DNA of 64,000 nucleotides from Streptomyces sp. NBC_00536 (GTDB lineage: Bacteria; Actinomycetota; Actinomycetes; Streptomycetales; Streptomycetaceae): the NCBI RefSeq assembly GCF_036346295.1, contig NZ_CP107819.1, positions 1,178,001 through 1,242,000 of the forward strand. The letters are read 5' to 3'. The notes below the pieces were generated by a model. It was not told where the DNA came from. It worked only from the letters and a program-made list of their open reading frames with translations, and did not search any database. A program made the translations under genes and the position numbers. This document shows positions 26,103-35,545 of the stretch, piece after piece. How positions within the stretch are numbered: position 1 is the first letter of the stretch; each line of letters begins with the position of its first letter.

Positions 26103-28304
26103 GTGAAACAGGTTGTGCAGAACTACAAGAGCGGCGAGCTGGCACTGCTCGACGTGCCGGTGCCAGGGTGCAAGCCGGCCGGTGTGCTGGTCAGGACCGC
26201 CTACTCGCTGATCTCCACCGGGACCGAACTCATGAAGGTGTCCGAGGCCGGGATGTCGATGGTGGGCAAGGCCCGCTCCCGTCCGGACCAGGTGGCCAAG
26301 GTCATGCAGAGCGTGGCCACCAACGGGGTGCCCGCCACCTACCGCAAGGTGATGGGCAAGCTGGACTCGTACACGCCGCTCGGCTATTCGCTGTGCGGGG
26401 TGGTCGAGCAGGTCGGCGCCGGGATCGACGACGTGGCGGTCGGTGACCTCGTGGCCTGTGCGGGCAATGAGCACGCGTTGCACGCCGAGCTGAACTGGGT
26501 CCCGAAGAACCTCTACACGCCGGTGCCGGACGGTCTCGCGCCGCGGCACGCGGCCTTCGGCACCGTCGGGTCGATCGCGATGCAGGGCGTCCGCCAGGGC
26601 GAGCCGCAGCTCGGCGAGGTGGCGCTGGTCATCGGCCTGGGGCTGATCGGGCAGTTGGTGGCGCAGCTGCTGACCGCCGCGGGAGTCCGGGTCATCGGGG
26701 CGGATCCGGACCCGGCGCGCTGCGAGCTGGCCGCGCGGCTGGGCGCCGCGGCCTGCGGCGATCCCGCGTCCACGACCGTGGCGGGCGCCGTCGCCGAACT
26801 CACCGGCGGTCACGGCGTGGACCAGGTGTACCTGGCCGCCGGGGGCGGCAGCAACCAGCCCGTCGAGCTGGCCGCGCAGCTCTGCCGGGACCGCGGCCGG
26901 GTCGTCGACATCGGCAAGTGCCGTCTGGACCTGCCGTGGAACGCGTACTACGAGAAGGAGCTGGACGTCCGCTTCTCGCGCTCGTACGGGCCCGGGCGCT
27001 ACGACCCGGCGTACGAGCTGGAGGGGCGGGACTACCCGATCGGCTACGTGCGCTGGACCGAGCGCCGCAATCTGGCGTGCTTCCTCGATCTCCTCGCCCG
27101 CGGCCGTGTCGACGTGGAGCCCTTGATCTCCCACATCGCCGCGTTCGACGACGCCGTCGAGACGTACCGGAGCCTGAAGGACGGCGAACTGAAGGCCGTG
27201 GCCGTGCTGTTCCGCTATCCCGGCCCCGCCGAGGACACCGCGGAGGCGCAGGCCCCCGCCCCCGCGGTGGCCGTGCCCGCGGTGCGCCGCGGCGGCGCGG
27301 ACTCCTTCCCCGCCCGGTCCGCCGGGGCGCCGGTGCGGCTGGCCTTCATCGGCGCGGGGAACTACGCGACGTCGATGCTGCTGCCGCACCTGGCCCAGCG
27401 CGAAGGCGTCGAGCTGGCCACGGTCGTCACCACGACGGCGCTGTCCGCGGCCAACGCGCAGCGGAAGTTCGGCTTCGCCGAGGCGACCACCGATCTCGAC
27501 GCCGTGCTCGGCGACAAGTCCGTGGACGCGGTGTTCGTCACCACCCGGCACAGCTCGCACGCGGACCTGACCCGCAAGGTGCTGCTGGCGGGCAAGGCGG
27601 TGTTCGTGGAGAAGCCGCTGGCCCTCACCGGGGACGAGCTGGCGGGTGTGCTCGCGGCGGTGGAGGAGTCCGGCAACGACCGGCTGCAGGTGGGCTTCAA
27701 CCGCCGGTTCGCACCGCTGCTCCAGGACGCGAAGAAGCGCTTCGGTGCCCGGACCGGTCCGGCGAGCCTGCGCTACCTGGTCAACGCGGGGCGGTTGCAG
27801 CACGGCAGCTGGTACCTCCAACAGGGCACCGAGGGCTCGCGGTTCGTCGGCGAGGGCGGGCACTTCATCGACACGGCGAGCTGGCTGCTGGACGCCGATC
27901 CGGTCTCGGTGTACGCGCTCGCCTCACCCGGCAACGAGGACCTGCAGGTCGTGCTGCGCTATCCGGACGGGTCCACGGCCACCATCAGCTACGTCACCAC
28001 CGGCGCGTCCGGCTTCCCCAAGGAGACGCTGGACCTCATCGCGGACGGCAAGGTGCTGAAGCTCGACGACTTCGTCCGGGCCTCCGTGCACGACAACAGC
28101 GCCAAGCGGTGGGTCAGTTCGCGGCTGCCGCAGGCGCGCGACAAGGGCCAGAACGCCGAACTGGCCGCGTTCATCCGGGCCGTGCGGACCGGTGGCCCGA
28201 TGCCGGTGCCGCTGGAGTCGCTGGTCGCCACCACGGCGGCCACCCTCGCCGTGCAGGCCGGCCTGGCGAGCGGCGCGCCGGTCACGCTGGAGCGGACCCG
28301 ATGA
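26103..28304 (+). CDS. Bi-domain oxidoreductase (zinc alcohol dehydrogenase-like + Gfo/Idh/MocA)
   Basis: A 733-aa fusion. Residues 1-370 are a medium-chain alcohol dehydrogenase-like half with Rossmann motif VIGLGLIGQLVAQLL (about 177-191). Residues about 410-733 are a Gfo/Idh/MocA half with FIGAGNYATSMLLPHL (about 415-430) and EKPLALTGDEL. Such fusions recur in polysaccharide loci next to heparinase-like proteins, as here; the substrate is unknown. The start is GTG 26103, with ACAGGAG about 6 nt upstream. It overlaps the following gene by 4 bp (ATGA). Confidence 0.85.
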   Translation: MKQVVQNYKSGELALLDVPVPGCKPAGVLVRTAYSLISTGTELMKVSEAGMSMVGKARSRPDQVAKVMQSVATNGVPATYRKVMGKLDSYTPLGYSLCGVVEQVGAGIDDVAVGDLVACAGNEHALHAELNWVPKNLYTPVPDGLAPRHAAFGTVGSIAMQGVRQGEPQLGEVALVIGLGLIGQLVAQLLTAAGVRVIGADPDPARCELAARLGAAACGDPASTTVAGAVAELTGGHGVDQVYLAAGGGSNQPVELAAQLCRDRGRVVDIGKCRLDLPWNAYYEKELDVRFSRSYGPGRYDPAYELEGRDYPIGYVRWTERRNLACFLDLLARGRVDVEPLISHIAAFDDAVETYRSLKDGELKAVAVLFRYPGPAEDTAEAQAPAPAVAVPAVRRGGADSFPARSAGAPVRLAFIGAGNYATSMLLPHLAQREGVELATVVTTTALSAANAQRKFGFAEATTDLDAVLGDKSVDAVFVTTRHSSHADLTRKVLLAGKAVFVEKPLALTGDELAGVLAAVEESGNDRLQVGFNRRFAPLLQDAKKRFGARTGPASLRYLVNAGRLQHGSWYLQQGTEGSRFVGEGGHFIDTASWLLDADPVSVYALASPGNEDLQVVLRYPDGSTATISYVTTGASGFPKETLDLIADGKVLKLDDFVRASVHDNSAKRWVSSRLPQARDKGQNAELAAFIRAVRTGGPMPVPLESLVATTAATLAVQAGLASGAPVTLERTR

Positions 28305-30253
28305 CCACGAGCGCGGGCTGGTACCTGCGGCGGCTGTCCGCGATGGGGCCGCGGGAGGTCGGCGGCCGGGTGGGCGACGCGGTGCGCAGGCGGCGGTGGC
28401 GCTCCGGGCTGCCCGGGCGCCCGGCCGTGACCGGCGCCCGGTTCACCGCGGTCCTGCCCGCCGGGGCGCTCGACGCGGTGGCGCCGGACGCCGCGAAGCG
28501 GCTCGTCGCCGAGGCGGACCGGCTGATGGCCGGGCACGCCGAGTACTTCGGGGTGGAGCGCGACGACCTGGCCGACCCGGACTGGTGCCACGACCCGAAG
28601 ACCGGGCGCCGGGCACCGTGGGGCTACGCCTTCGACGTGCCGTACCGCAGCGAGGACGCGGTCGGGGACATCAAGCAGATCTGGGAGCTGTCCCGGCACC
28701 AGTACCTCACCGTGCTCGCCGCCGCCTACGCGCTCACCGGGGACGAGCGGTACGCCGAGCGCGTGGCCGCGCACCTGCGGAGCTGGTGGGCGGCCAACGC
28801 GCCGCTGCGCGGGGTGCACTGGATCAGCGGCATCGAGCTGGGGATCCGGCTGCTGTCGTGGGTGTGGGTCCGCCGCCTGCTGGAGGGCTGGCCGGGCGCG
28901 GCCGGGCTGTTCGAGGACAACCCGGTGGCGCTGGACCAGATCTGGCACCACCAGCGCTGGCTGGCCGCCTTCCCCAGCCGGGGCTCCTCGGCGAACAACC
29001 ACATCATCGCCGAGGCCGCCGGGCAGTTCGCCGCGGCCTGCGCCTTCGGGTGGTTCCCCGGCTCGGCTCGCTGGCGGGACGACGCGCTGCGGTCGCTGGA
29101 GCGGCACCTGCGGAGCAACACCTTCGGCTCCGGCCTCAACCGCGAGCTGGCCACCGAGTACCACGGACTCGTGCTGGAGCTGGGCCTGGCCGCGGTGGCC
29201 GAGGCGGATGCCGCCGCCGTGCCGGTCCCGGCGACGGTCCGGCTGGTGCTGCTGCGGATGACCGACGCGCTCGCGGCCATCGTGGACGGGCGGCTGCGGC
29301 CGCCGCGCCAGGGAGACGCGGACGACGGGCACGGTCTCGTCGTGGACGGCGCGGGCACCGACCGCTGGGGCTCGCTGCTGGCCACCGGGGACGCCGTGTT
29401 CGGCCGACTCGACTGGTGGCCGTCGGTGACCGGCACCGATGTGCGCACCCCACTGCTGGCCGCGCTGATCCGGCCCGGCGCACCGGCCGTGACCCGCCCA
29501 GCACACCGGCCGGCCCATTTCGCCGACGCGGGGATGACGATCCTGCGCGGCCCGGCGGAGATCTGGTGCCGCTGCGACGGTGGTCCCCACGGGTTCCTGT
29601 CCATCGCCGCGCACGCCCACGCGGACGCGCTGTCCGTGGAGGTCCGGCACGACGGGGTCGACGTGCTCGCCGACCCGGGGACGTTCTGTTACCACGGGCA
29701 GCCCGAGTGGCGGCGGTACTTCCGCTCCACGCTGGGCCACAACACCCTGGAGCTGGACGGCGGTGACCAGTCCGGCTCCGGCGGCCCGTTCCTGTGGACG
29801 CGGCACGCCCGCAGCCGGGTCCTGGTCGCGGACACCTCGGGTGAGGGCGTGGCCCGCTGGTGCGCCGAACACGACGGCTACCAGGGGTCCGTGCACCGCC
29901 GCCGGGTGGAACTCTCCGCCGAGACCCGTGAGTTGCGGGTGGTGGACGAGGTGCGCGGTCCGCGCCGGTCCGCGCGCCTCGCGTTCCACCTCGGTCCGGC
30001 GATCGCCGCGGAGCTGGTGGACCACCGGGCGGTGCTCACCTGGACCCGGGACGGCGAGGACCGCTCCGCCGTGCTCGACCTGCCCGGGCAGCTGTCCTGG
30101 CGGGCCCACCGCGGCGAGAGCGACCCTCCGCTCGGCTGGTACTCCCCCGGCTTCGGGCGGAAGGTGCCCGCCACCACGCTGGTCGGCACCGGCTTCGCCG
30201 ACGGGGCTGTCCCGCCGGGCGAGTTCATCACCGTACTCAGGTTCCAGGGCTAG
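28301..30253 (+). CDS. Heparinase II/III-family protein (polysaccharide lyase-like)
   Basis: A 650-aa protein with an alpha/alpha-toroid N-terminal half and a beta-sandwich heparinase II/III C-terminal half. The latter carries the conserved AHAHADALSVEV and DPGTFCYHGQPEWRRYF (about 433-475). The family includes heparin and alginate lyases that cleave uronate-containing chains by beta-elimination. No signal peptide is visible, so it may act in the cytoplasm or leave by another route. Start ATG 28301 overlaps the oxidoreductase stop. Its presence beside an AlgD-like enzyme suggests the polymer contains uronates and is trimmed or edited. Confidence 0.86.
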   Translation: MTTSAGWYLRRLSAMGPREVGGRVGDAVRRRRWRSGLPGRPAVTGARFTAVLPAGALDAVAPDAAKRLVAEADRLMAGHAEYFGVERDDLADPDWCHDPKTGRRAPWGYAFDVPYRSEDAVGDIKQIWELSRHQYLTVLAAAYALTGDERYAERVAAHLRSWWAANAPLRGVHWISGIELGIRLLSWVWVRRLLEGWPGAAGLFEDNPVALDQIWHHQRWLAAFPSRGSSANNHIIAEAAGQFAAACAFGWFPGSARWRDDALRSLERHLRSNTFGSGLNRELATEYHGLVLELGLAAVAEADAAAVPVPATVRLVLLRMTDALAAIVDGRLRPPRQGDADDGHGLVVDGAGTDRWGSLLATGDAVFGRLDWWPSVTGTDVRTPLLAALIRPGAPAVTRPAHRPAHFADAGMTILRGPAEIWCRCDGGPHGFLSIAAHAHADALSVEVRHDGVDVLADPGTFCYHGQPEWRRYFRSTLGHNTLELDGGDQSGSGGPFLWTRHARSRVLVADTSGEGVARWCAEHDGYQGSVHRRRVELSAETRELRVVDEVRGPRRSARLAFHLGPAIAAELVDHRAVLTWTRDGEDRSAVLDLPGQLSWRAHRGESDPPLGWYSPGFGRKVPATTLVGTGFADGAVPPGEFITVLRFQG

Positions 30254-30265
30254 GAAGGAGGCTTG

Positions 30266-31783
30266 GTGATCAAGAGGCGGCACTGGGCGTTGCCGATGGC
30301 ACCGCTGGGGCTGGTCCTGCTGGTGGCGACCGGGTGCACGAGCGCTCCGGACGCCCCGGCGAAGCCGACCGCTCCGCCCTCCACGTCCGTGGCCCACGTG
30401 TGCGCCAAGCCCGCGGCCGGGCCGGCGAAGGCACCGGCGGGCGCGGTGGCGGTGGACCCCGCGGTGGTCGGCGATCTGGCCGCGAAGACCAAGAACAGCC
30501 CGCCGAGCACCACGTTCTGGCTTCAACCGGGGACGCACAAGCTCGAATCGGACCGTTTCGCCCAGGTCATCCCCAAGGAGGGGGACAGCTACGTCGGCGC
30601 GCCGGGCGCGGTGCTCGACGGCGTGAAGACCAACCAGTACGCCTTCGGCGGCAACGCCCGCAACGTCAGCGTCCGTTATCTGACGGTGCAGGGTTTCGTC
30701 GCGCCGCAGAACGAGGGCGTGGTCAACCACGATTCGGCCGACGGGTGGGTGATCGAGCACACGACGATCCAGAACAACTCCGGCGCCGGGCTGATGGCCG
30801 GTGCCCGTCAGCGGGTCAGTTCCAGCTGCCTGCGCGGCAACGGACAGTACGGAGTGAACGCCTACAAGGCCGGCGACCCGATCAGCGGCCTGGTGATCGA
30901 GGGCAGCGAGATCGCGGGCAACAACACGGACGACTGGGAGCAGAAGCAGCCGGGCTGCGGCTGTACCGGAGGCGTCAAGTTCTGGGCCGTCAACGGAGCC
31001 GACATCCGCGGCAACTGGGTGCACGAGAACCACGGGCCCGGGTTGTGGGCGGACACCAACAACAACGACTTCCTCATCGAGGACAACGTGCTGGAGGCCA
31101 ACGACGGCGCCGCGCTGATCTATGAGACCAGCTACAACGCGGTCATCCGGAAGAACACGATCCGGCGGAACAACTGGGTCGAGGGGCGCAAGAAGGCCGA
31201 CAGCGGCGACAACTTCCCCTTCGCGACCCTCTATCTGTCCGAGTCCGGCGGCGAACCACGGATCAAGGCCCGCACGGACAAGATCGAGATCGACCGGAAC
31301 GTGCTGGAGAACAACTGGTCCGGGATCACCCTGTGGGAGAACGCCGACCGGTTCTGCAACAGCCCGGCCAACACCTCCTCCGGTGACTGCACGCTGCTGG
31401 TGAAGGACCACGGCAGCTGCGCGCAGCCGGCCATCGCCGCCGCACCGCTCTACGCGGACTGCCGGTGGAAGACCCAGCGGGTGGACATCCACGGCAACCG
31501 CTTCGTGCTGGACACCTCCGTCGTCGGGTGCACGGTGAAGTGCGGCCGCATGGGGGTGCTGGCCAACTACGGCACCTATCCGGACTGGTCGCCGTACAAG
31601 GGCGAACCGGTGGCCGAGGCGATCACCCAGAAGCAGGAGAACCGCTGGCACGACAACGTCTACCTCGGGCCGTGGAGCTTCGTCGCCCACGACCCGAGCC
31701 GGGAGCTGGACTTCGGGCAGTGGCAGGCCGCGCCGTACCAGCAGGACGCGGGCAGCACCTTCCAGCCGCAGTGGGGTGGTTGA
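30266..31783 (+). CDS. Right-handed beta-helix lipoprotein (NosD/epimerase-like)
   Basis: A 505-aa exported lipoprotein with a lipobox ending in ATGC at about residue 24 followed by a Pro-Ala-rich linker. The rest is a right-handed parallel beta-helix: repeated short strands with Asn/Gly ladders such as VIEHTTIQNNSGAGL and NDFLIEDNVLEANDG. Beta-helix proteins in uronate polysaccharide loci can be C5-epimerases or lyases (AlgG is one), but no catalytic set can be proved here. GTG 30266 follows the strong AGGAAGGAGG. The next gene's GTG overlaps its stop. Confidence 0.82.
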   Translation: MIKRRHWALPMAPLGLVLLVATGCTSAPDAPAKPTAPPSTSVAHVCAKPAAGPAKAPAGAVAVDPAVVGDLAAKTKNSPPSTTFWLQPGTHKLESDRFAQVIPKEGDSYVGAPGAVLDGVKTNQYAFGGNARNVSVRYLTVQGFVAPQNEGVVNHDSADGWVIEHTTIQNNSGAGLMAGARQRVSSSCLRGNGQYGVNAYKAGDPISGLVIEGSEIAGNNTDDWEQKQPGCGCTGGVKFWAVNGADIRGNWVHENHGPGLWADTNNNDFLIEDNVLEANDGAALIYETSYNAVIRKNTIRRNNWVEGRKKADSGDNFPFATLYLSESGGEPRIKARTDKIEIDRNVLENNWSGITLWENADRFCNSPANTSSGDCTLLVKDHGSCAQPAIAAAPLYADCRWKTQRVDIHGNRFVLDTSVVGCTVKCGRMGVLANYGTYPDWSPYKGEPVAEAITQKQENRWHDNVYLGPWSFVAHDPSRELDFGQWQAAPYQQDAGSTFQPQWGG

Positions 31784-33023
31784 GGTGCCCGGCGACACCA
31801 CCGGCACACCGAAGACCGTGGGGATCGTCTGGGGGCTGCTGATCCTCAACACGCTCGGCTCCGCCGGGGCGAAGACCATCGTCCCGCTGCCCCGCTCCCT
31901 CATCCAGATGGCCACCATGGGCTCGCTGGTCGCGGCCTTCGTCCTGGCGCTCGCGCTCAATCTCCGGCTGCGCGTGCGGGCCAGCGCCTTCCTGTTCCTG
32001 CTGACCCTGCTGCTGGTGCTGAGCGTGATCTCCAGCGCACACCTGGAGTCGGGGTTCGGCGCCCTGTTCCGCTGCTTCCGGCTGACCCTCTTCGTCGCCT
32101 CCCTGTGGCTGCTCAGCCGCTGGTGGGACGGCGAGGTGACCTTCGTACGGCACCACATCCGGATCTACTTCGCGGTGCTCGCCTCGGTGGCCGCGGGCCT
32201 GGTCATCTCGCCGGGCGCGGCCATGCCCGATCTGTACGGCGGGCGGCTCGTCGGCGCGCTGTGGCCGCTCACCCCGCCGCAGATCGGGCAGTACGCCGCG
32301 GTGATCATCGGGCTCGCCGTGCTGCTCGTACTGGGCCGCCGCACCGACGGGCGCAGCGCGGCGATGGTGATCGTGCCCTCGCTCGTCCTGCTCGCGCTGA
32401 CCCATACCCGGACGGCCACGCTCGGCCTGCTCATCGGGCTGGTGCTGGCGATCGGCTCGCTGGTCCTGACCAGCGCGGCCGCCCGCCGGTTCTTCGCCTG
32501 GGCGGTGCTGTTGTCGGTGGTGGCCGCGGTGGGCTTCAACTCCGCGCTCCAGGCGTGGTTCCTGCGCGGGCAGAGCCAGGAGAACTTCTCCAACCTCACC
32601 GGCCGTGCCAAGGTCTGGGACGCCCTGCTGGCGGCCCCCCGGACGGCCACGGAGCAGTTGTTCGGCGCGGGTCTGGGCGACAAGTCGTTCGGCGGGCTGC
32701 CGATCGACAACAGCTGGCTGGCCGTCTACAACGAGCAGGGCGTGACCGGCGTCGTCCTCGTGGCGGCGGTCATCATCGTGCTGGGCGGTGTCGCGCTGCT
32801 GCGCCCGCCGTCGCTCCAGCGGGCCTGCGCGATCTTCCTGATCAGCTACTGCGCGATCGCGTCGTACACCGAGGCCGGGCTGGGCGACGCCTCTCCGTAT
32901 CTGCTGCACCTGACCGTGGCCGCCTCGCTGCTGGCGGTTCCCGCCGCGGCCGCTCCCCCGGCTCCGCCCGGAGCGCCCCGGCGCCGCCTGCCCGCATGGG
33001 CCCGGACATCGGAGGTGACCTGA
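31776..33023 (+). CDS. Wzy-like polysaccharide polymerase (O-antigen ligase/polymerase family)
   Basis: A 415-aa polytopic membrane protein with about ten hydrophobic segments and the large extracytoplasmic loop containing NLTGRAKVWDALL, which resembles the Wzy_C signature (RxxxW). In Wzy-dependent assembly this enzyme joins lipid-linked repeat units on the outer face. GTG 31776 overlaps the preceding stop by 8 bp; GTG 31785 is an alternative. It sits with initiating transferase, Wzx and Wzz-like genes, giving a complete Wzx/Wzy set. Confidence 0.82.
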   Translation: MVEVPGDTTGTPKTVGIVWGLLILNTLGSAGAKTIVPLPRSLIQMATMGSLVAAFVLALALNLRLRVRASAFLFLLTLLLVLSVISSAHLESGFGALFRCFRLTLFVASLWLLSRWWDGEVTFVRHHIRIYFAVLASVAAGLVISPGAAMPDLYGGRLVGALWPLTPPQIGQYAAVIIGLAVLLVLGRRTDGRSAAMVIVPSLVLLALTHTRTATLGLLIGLVLAIGSLVLTSAAARRFFAWAVLLSVVAAVGFNSALQAWFLRGQSQENFSNLTGRAKVWDALLAAPRTATEQLFGAGLGDKSFGGLPIDNSWLAVYNEQGVTGVVLVAAVIIVLGGVALLRPPSLQRACAIFLISYCAIASYTEAGLGDASPYLLHLTVAASLLAVPAAAAPPAPPGAPRRRLPAWARTSEVT

Positions 33024-33025
33024 GC

Positions 33026-34297
33026 ATGCGCGTACTCGTGGTGCACAACCGCTACGCCTCGGCGCAGCCGAGCGGGGAGAACAACGTCGTCGACCAGGAG
33101 GTGGCGCTGCTGCGCGGGGCCGGACACCGGGTCGAGGTGTTCGAGCGGCGCAGCGACGACATCGGCTCCATGTCCCTGCTCGCCAAGGCGGCGCTGCCGC
33201 TCCTGGTGCCGTGGAACCCGGCGGTCCGCACGGAACTCGCGAGCCGGCTCCGCGCGGAGCGGCCGGACGTGGTGCACGTCCACAACGTCTTCCCGCTCCT
33301 GTCGCCCGCGGTGCTGGCCGCCTGCGCCGACGCCGGTGTGCCCGTCGTCGCCACGCTGCACAACTACACCCAGGTCTGCCCGCCGGGCACGCTCCAGCGG
33401 GACGGCCGGCCGTGCACCGAGTGCGTCGGGTCGGCGCCGCTGCCCGCCGTCCGGCACGGCTGCTACCGCGACTCCCGGCTGGCGACGGTACCGCTCGCGG
33501 TCAGCCTGTCCGTCAACCGGCGGCGGTGGTGGTCCGGCGTGGACCGGTTCTTCTGCATCTCCGCGGCGCAGCGCGAGGTCCTGGTGCGCTCCGGCATGCC
33601 GGCGGAGCGGCTCGCGGTGAAGCACAACTTCGTGCCCGATCCCGGCACGACCCGCACGGGCGACGGCGAGCACCTGCTGTATCTCGGCCGGCTCGCCGAG
33701 GCCAAGGGCGTGCGGCTGCTGATGGCAGCGTGGGACGAGCTGGCCGCCGGTGGCGGTGTGGGCGTACCGCTGGTGATCGCGGGGACGGGGCCGCTGGAGC
33801 GGGAGGTGACCGCCTGGGCGGCGGGCCGGGACGACGTGCGCTACGTCGGCCTCTACGACCCGGCGCAGTGCCGGGAGGCCGTCGCGCGCTCGGTCGCCGT
33901 GGTGGCTCCCTCGACCTGGCTGGAGGCGTTCGGCCTGGTGGTGGTAGAGGCGATGGCGGCGGGGGTCCCGGCGGTCGCCGCCGGTCACGGCGCCTTCGTC
34001 GAACTCGTCGAGGACGGGGTGACCGGCCTGCTGCACCGGCCGGGTGAACCGGCCTCGCTCGCGGACTGCCTGCGCCGGATCACGGCCGGGCCGGTCCGGG
34101 GCCGGGAGATGGGCCAGGCGGCCCGGCGCCGTTACGAGCAGGGGTTCAGCCCGTCCGTCGGGCTGGAGCGCCTGGTGGAGGGGTACCGCACCGCGATCGC
34201 GGTGCGGTCGGGCGGCGGGGACGGTATACCGCCGGCCGGAAAAGCAAACGCTGGCTCGCGGCGGGGTTCCCGCGCGGGCAGGGATGGGGGCCATTGA
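33026..34297 (+). CDS. GT4-family glycosyltransferase
   Basis: A 423-aa GT-B glycosyltransferase. The N-terminus MRVLVVHNRYASAQPSGENN is typical of GT4 enzymes with an acceptor-binding glycine loop. The C-terminal nucleotide-sugar site has the E-x7-E motif in EAFGLVVVEAMAAGVP (about 300-315). It probably extends the repeat unit in the cytoplasm. The last about 30 residues are low-complexity and basic. Its TGA overlaps the next ATG (TGATG), so the genes are translationally coupled. Confidence 0.86.
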   Translation: MRVLVVHNRYASAQPSGENNVVDQEVALLRGAGHRVEVFERRSDDIGSMSLLAKAALPLLVPWNPAVRTELASRLRAERPDVVHVHNVFPLLSPAVLAACADAGVPVVATLHNYTQVCPPGTLQRDGRPCTECVGSAPLPAVRHGCYRDSRLATVPLAVSLSVNRRRWWSGVDRFFCISAAQREVLVRSGMPAERLAVKHNFVPDPGTTRTGDGEHLLYLGRLAEAKGVRLLMAAWDELAAGGGVGVPLVIAGTGPLEREVTAWAAGRDDVRYVGLYDPAQCREAVARSVAVVAPSTWLEAFGLVVVEAMAAGVPAVAAGHGAFVELVEDGVTGLLHRPGEPASLADCLRRITAGPVRGREMGQAARRRYEQGFSPSVGLERLVEGYRTAIAVRSGGGDGIPPAGKANAGSRRGSRAGRDGGH

Positions 34298-35541
34298 TGA
34301 CACTATGCCGACTCTGCGGCTCGGCGGCGCTGGGGAGCGTCGTCGATCTGGGGGCGACACCGCCGTGCGAGAGCTTTCTCTCCGCGGACCAACTGGACCG
34401 GCCGGAGCAGACGTATCCGCTGCACCTGCGGGTCTGCACCGAGTGCTGGCTGGCGCAGATCCCGCCGCTGATCACGCCGGAGGAGACGTTCACGCAGTAC
34501 GCGTACTTCTCCTCCTACTCGACGTCCTGGGTGGAGCACGCCCGCACCTTCGTCGCCGACTCCGTGGAGCGCCTCGCGCTCGGCCCCGACGCCTTCGTGG
34601 TCGAGGTCGCGAGCAACGACGGTTATCTGCTGCGGCACATGGTGGACCGGGGGATCCGCTGCCTCGGCATCGAGCCGTCGGTGAACGTCGGCGCCGCGGC
34701 GCGGGACAAGGGCGTGCCCACGCTCACGGCGTTCCTGGACCCGGCGACGGGCTCGGACGTGCGCGCCGAGCACGGCCCGGCGGACCTGGTCGTGGCGAAC
34801 AACGTGTACGCGCACATCCCCGACGTGGTCGGGTTCACCCGGGGGCTGCGCGCCCTGGTCGCCGACGACGGCTGGGTCTCCATCGAGGTGCAGCACCTGC
34901 TGACCCTGATCGAGGAGAACCAGTACGACACGATCTACCACGAGCACTTCCAGTACTACACGGTGGCGTCCGCGGCCCGGGCGCTCGCCAGCGGCGGACT
35001 CGCCCTCGTGGACGTCGAGTTGCTGCCCACGCACGGCGGATCCATCCGGCTGTGGGCCAGGCCCGCCGACGCGGCGGGCGAGCCGAGCCAGCGGGTGGCC
35101 GACGTACTGGACCGGGAGAAGGCCGCCGGACTCCAGGAGCTGTCCGGGTACACCGAGTTCTCCGCCCGGGTCGCCAAGGTGCGCCGGGACCTGCTGCGGT
35201 TCCTCATCGAGGCGGCCGAGCGCGGCGAGACGGTCGTCGGCTACGGCGCCCCGGGCAAGGGCAACACCCTGCTCAACCACTGCGGCATCCGGCCCGACCT
35301 GCTCCCTTACACGGTCGACCGCAACCCCTACAAGCATGGCATGTTCACCCCGGGCACCCGCATCCCGATCCTGGCGCCCGAGCAGATCGCCGCCGACCGG
35401 CCCGACTACGTCCTCGTCCTGCCGTGGAACCTGCGGGACGAGCTGGTCGAGCAGCTGTCCTTCGTGCACGCCTGGGGCGGCCGCCTGGTCTTTCCCATAC
35501 CGGAACTGAGCATCGTCGAGCCCACGTCGGGAAAGAGGTAG
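34297..35541 (+). CDS. Sugar C-methyltransferase (TylCIII/CloU-type, SAM-dependent)
   Basis: A 414-aa protein with the three-part layout of sugar C-methyltransferases. An N-terminal zinc-finger-like domain has CRLCGS and CTECW cysteines. A SAM-binding Rossmann domain carries VVEVASNDGYLL (about 101-112) and the family HEHFQYYT stretch (about 215). A C-terminal domain shows VGYGAPGKGNTLLNHCGI. These enzymes methylate carbon 3 of 4-keto NDP-sugars in branched-sugar pathways. ATG 34297 is preferred over TTG 34294. It is followed after 4 bp by a cytidylyltransferase-like gene, suggesting the substrate is a CDP- or dTDP-keto sugar. Confidence 0.85.
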   Translation: MTLCRLCGSAALGSVVDLGATPPCESFLSADQLDRPEQTYPLHLRVCTECWLAQIPPLITPEETFTQYAYFSSYSTSWVEHARTFVADSVERLALGPDAFVVEVASNDGYLLRHMVDRGIRCLGIEPSVNVGAAARDKGVPTLTAFLDPATGSDVRAEHGPADLVVANNVYAHIPDVVGFTRGLRALVADDGWVSIEVQHLLTLIEENQYDTIYHEHFQYYTVASAARALASGGLALVDVELLPTHGGSIRLWARPADAAGEPSQRVADVLDREKAAGLQELSGYTEFSARVAKVRRDLLRFLIEAAERGETVVGYGAPGKGNTLLNHCGIRPDLLPYTVDRNPYKHGMFTPGTRIPILAPEQIAADRPDYVLVLPWNLRDELVEQLSFVHAWGGRLVFPIPELSIVEPTSGKR

Positions 35542-35545
35542 GAGC

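Noticed and set aside
27989..32158. A 1389-codon open frame on the minus strand
   Set aside because: It is opposite the heparinase-like and beta-helix genes and has low-complexity Arg/Gly/Val composition with no domain.
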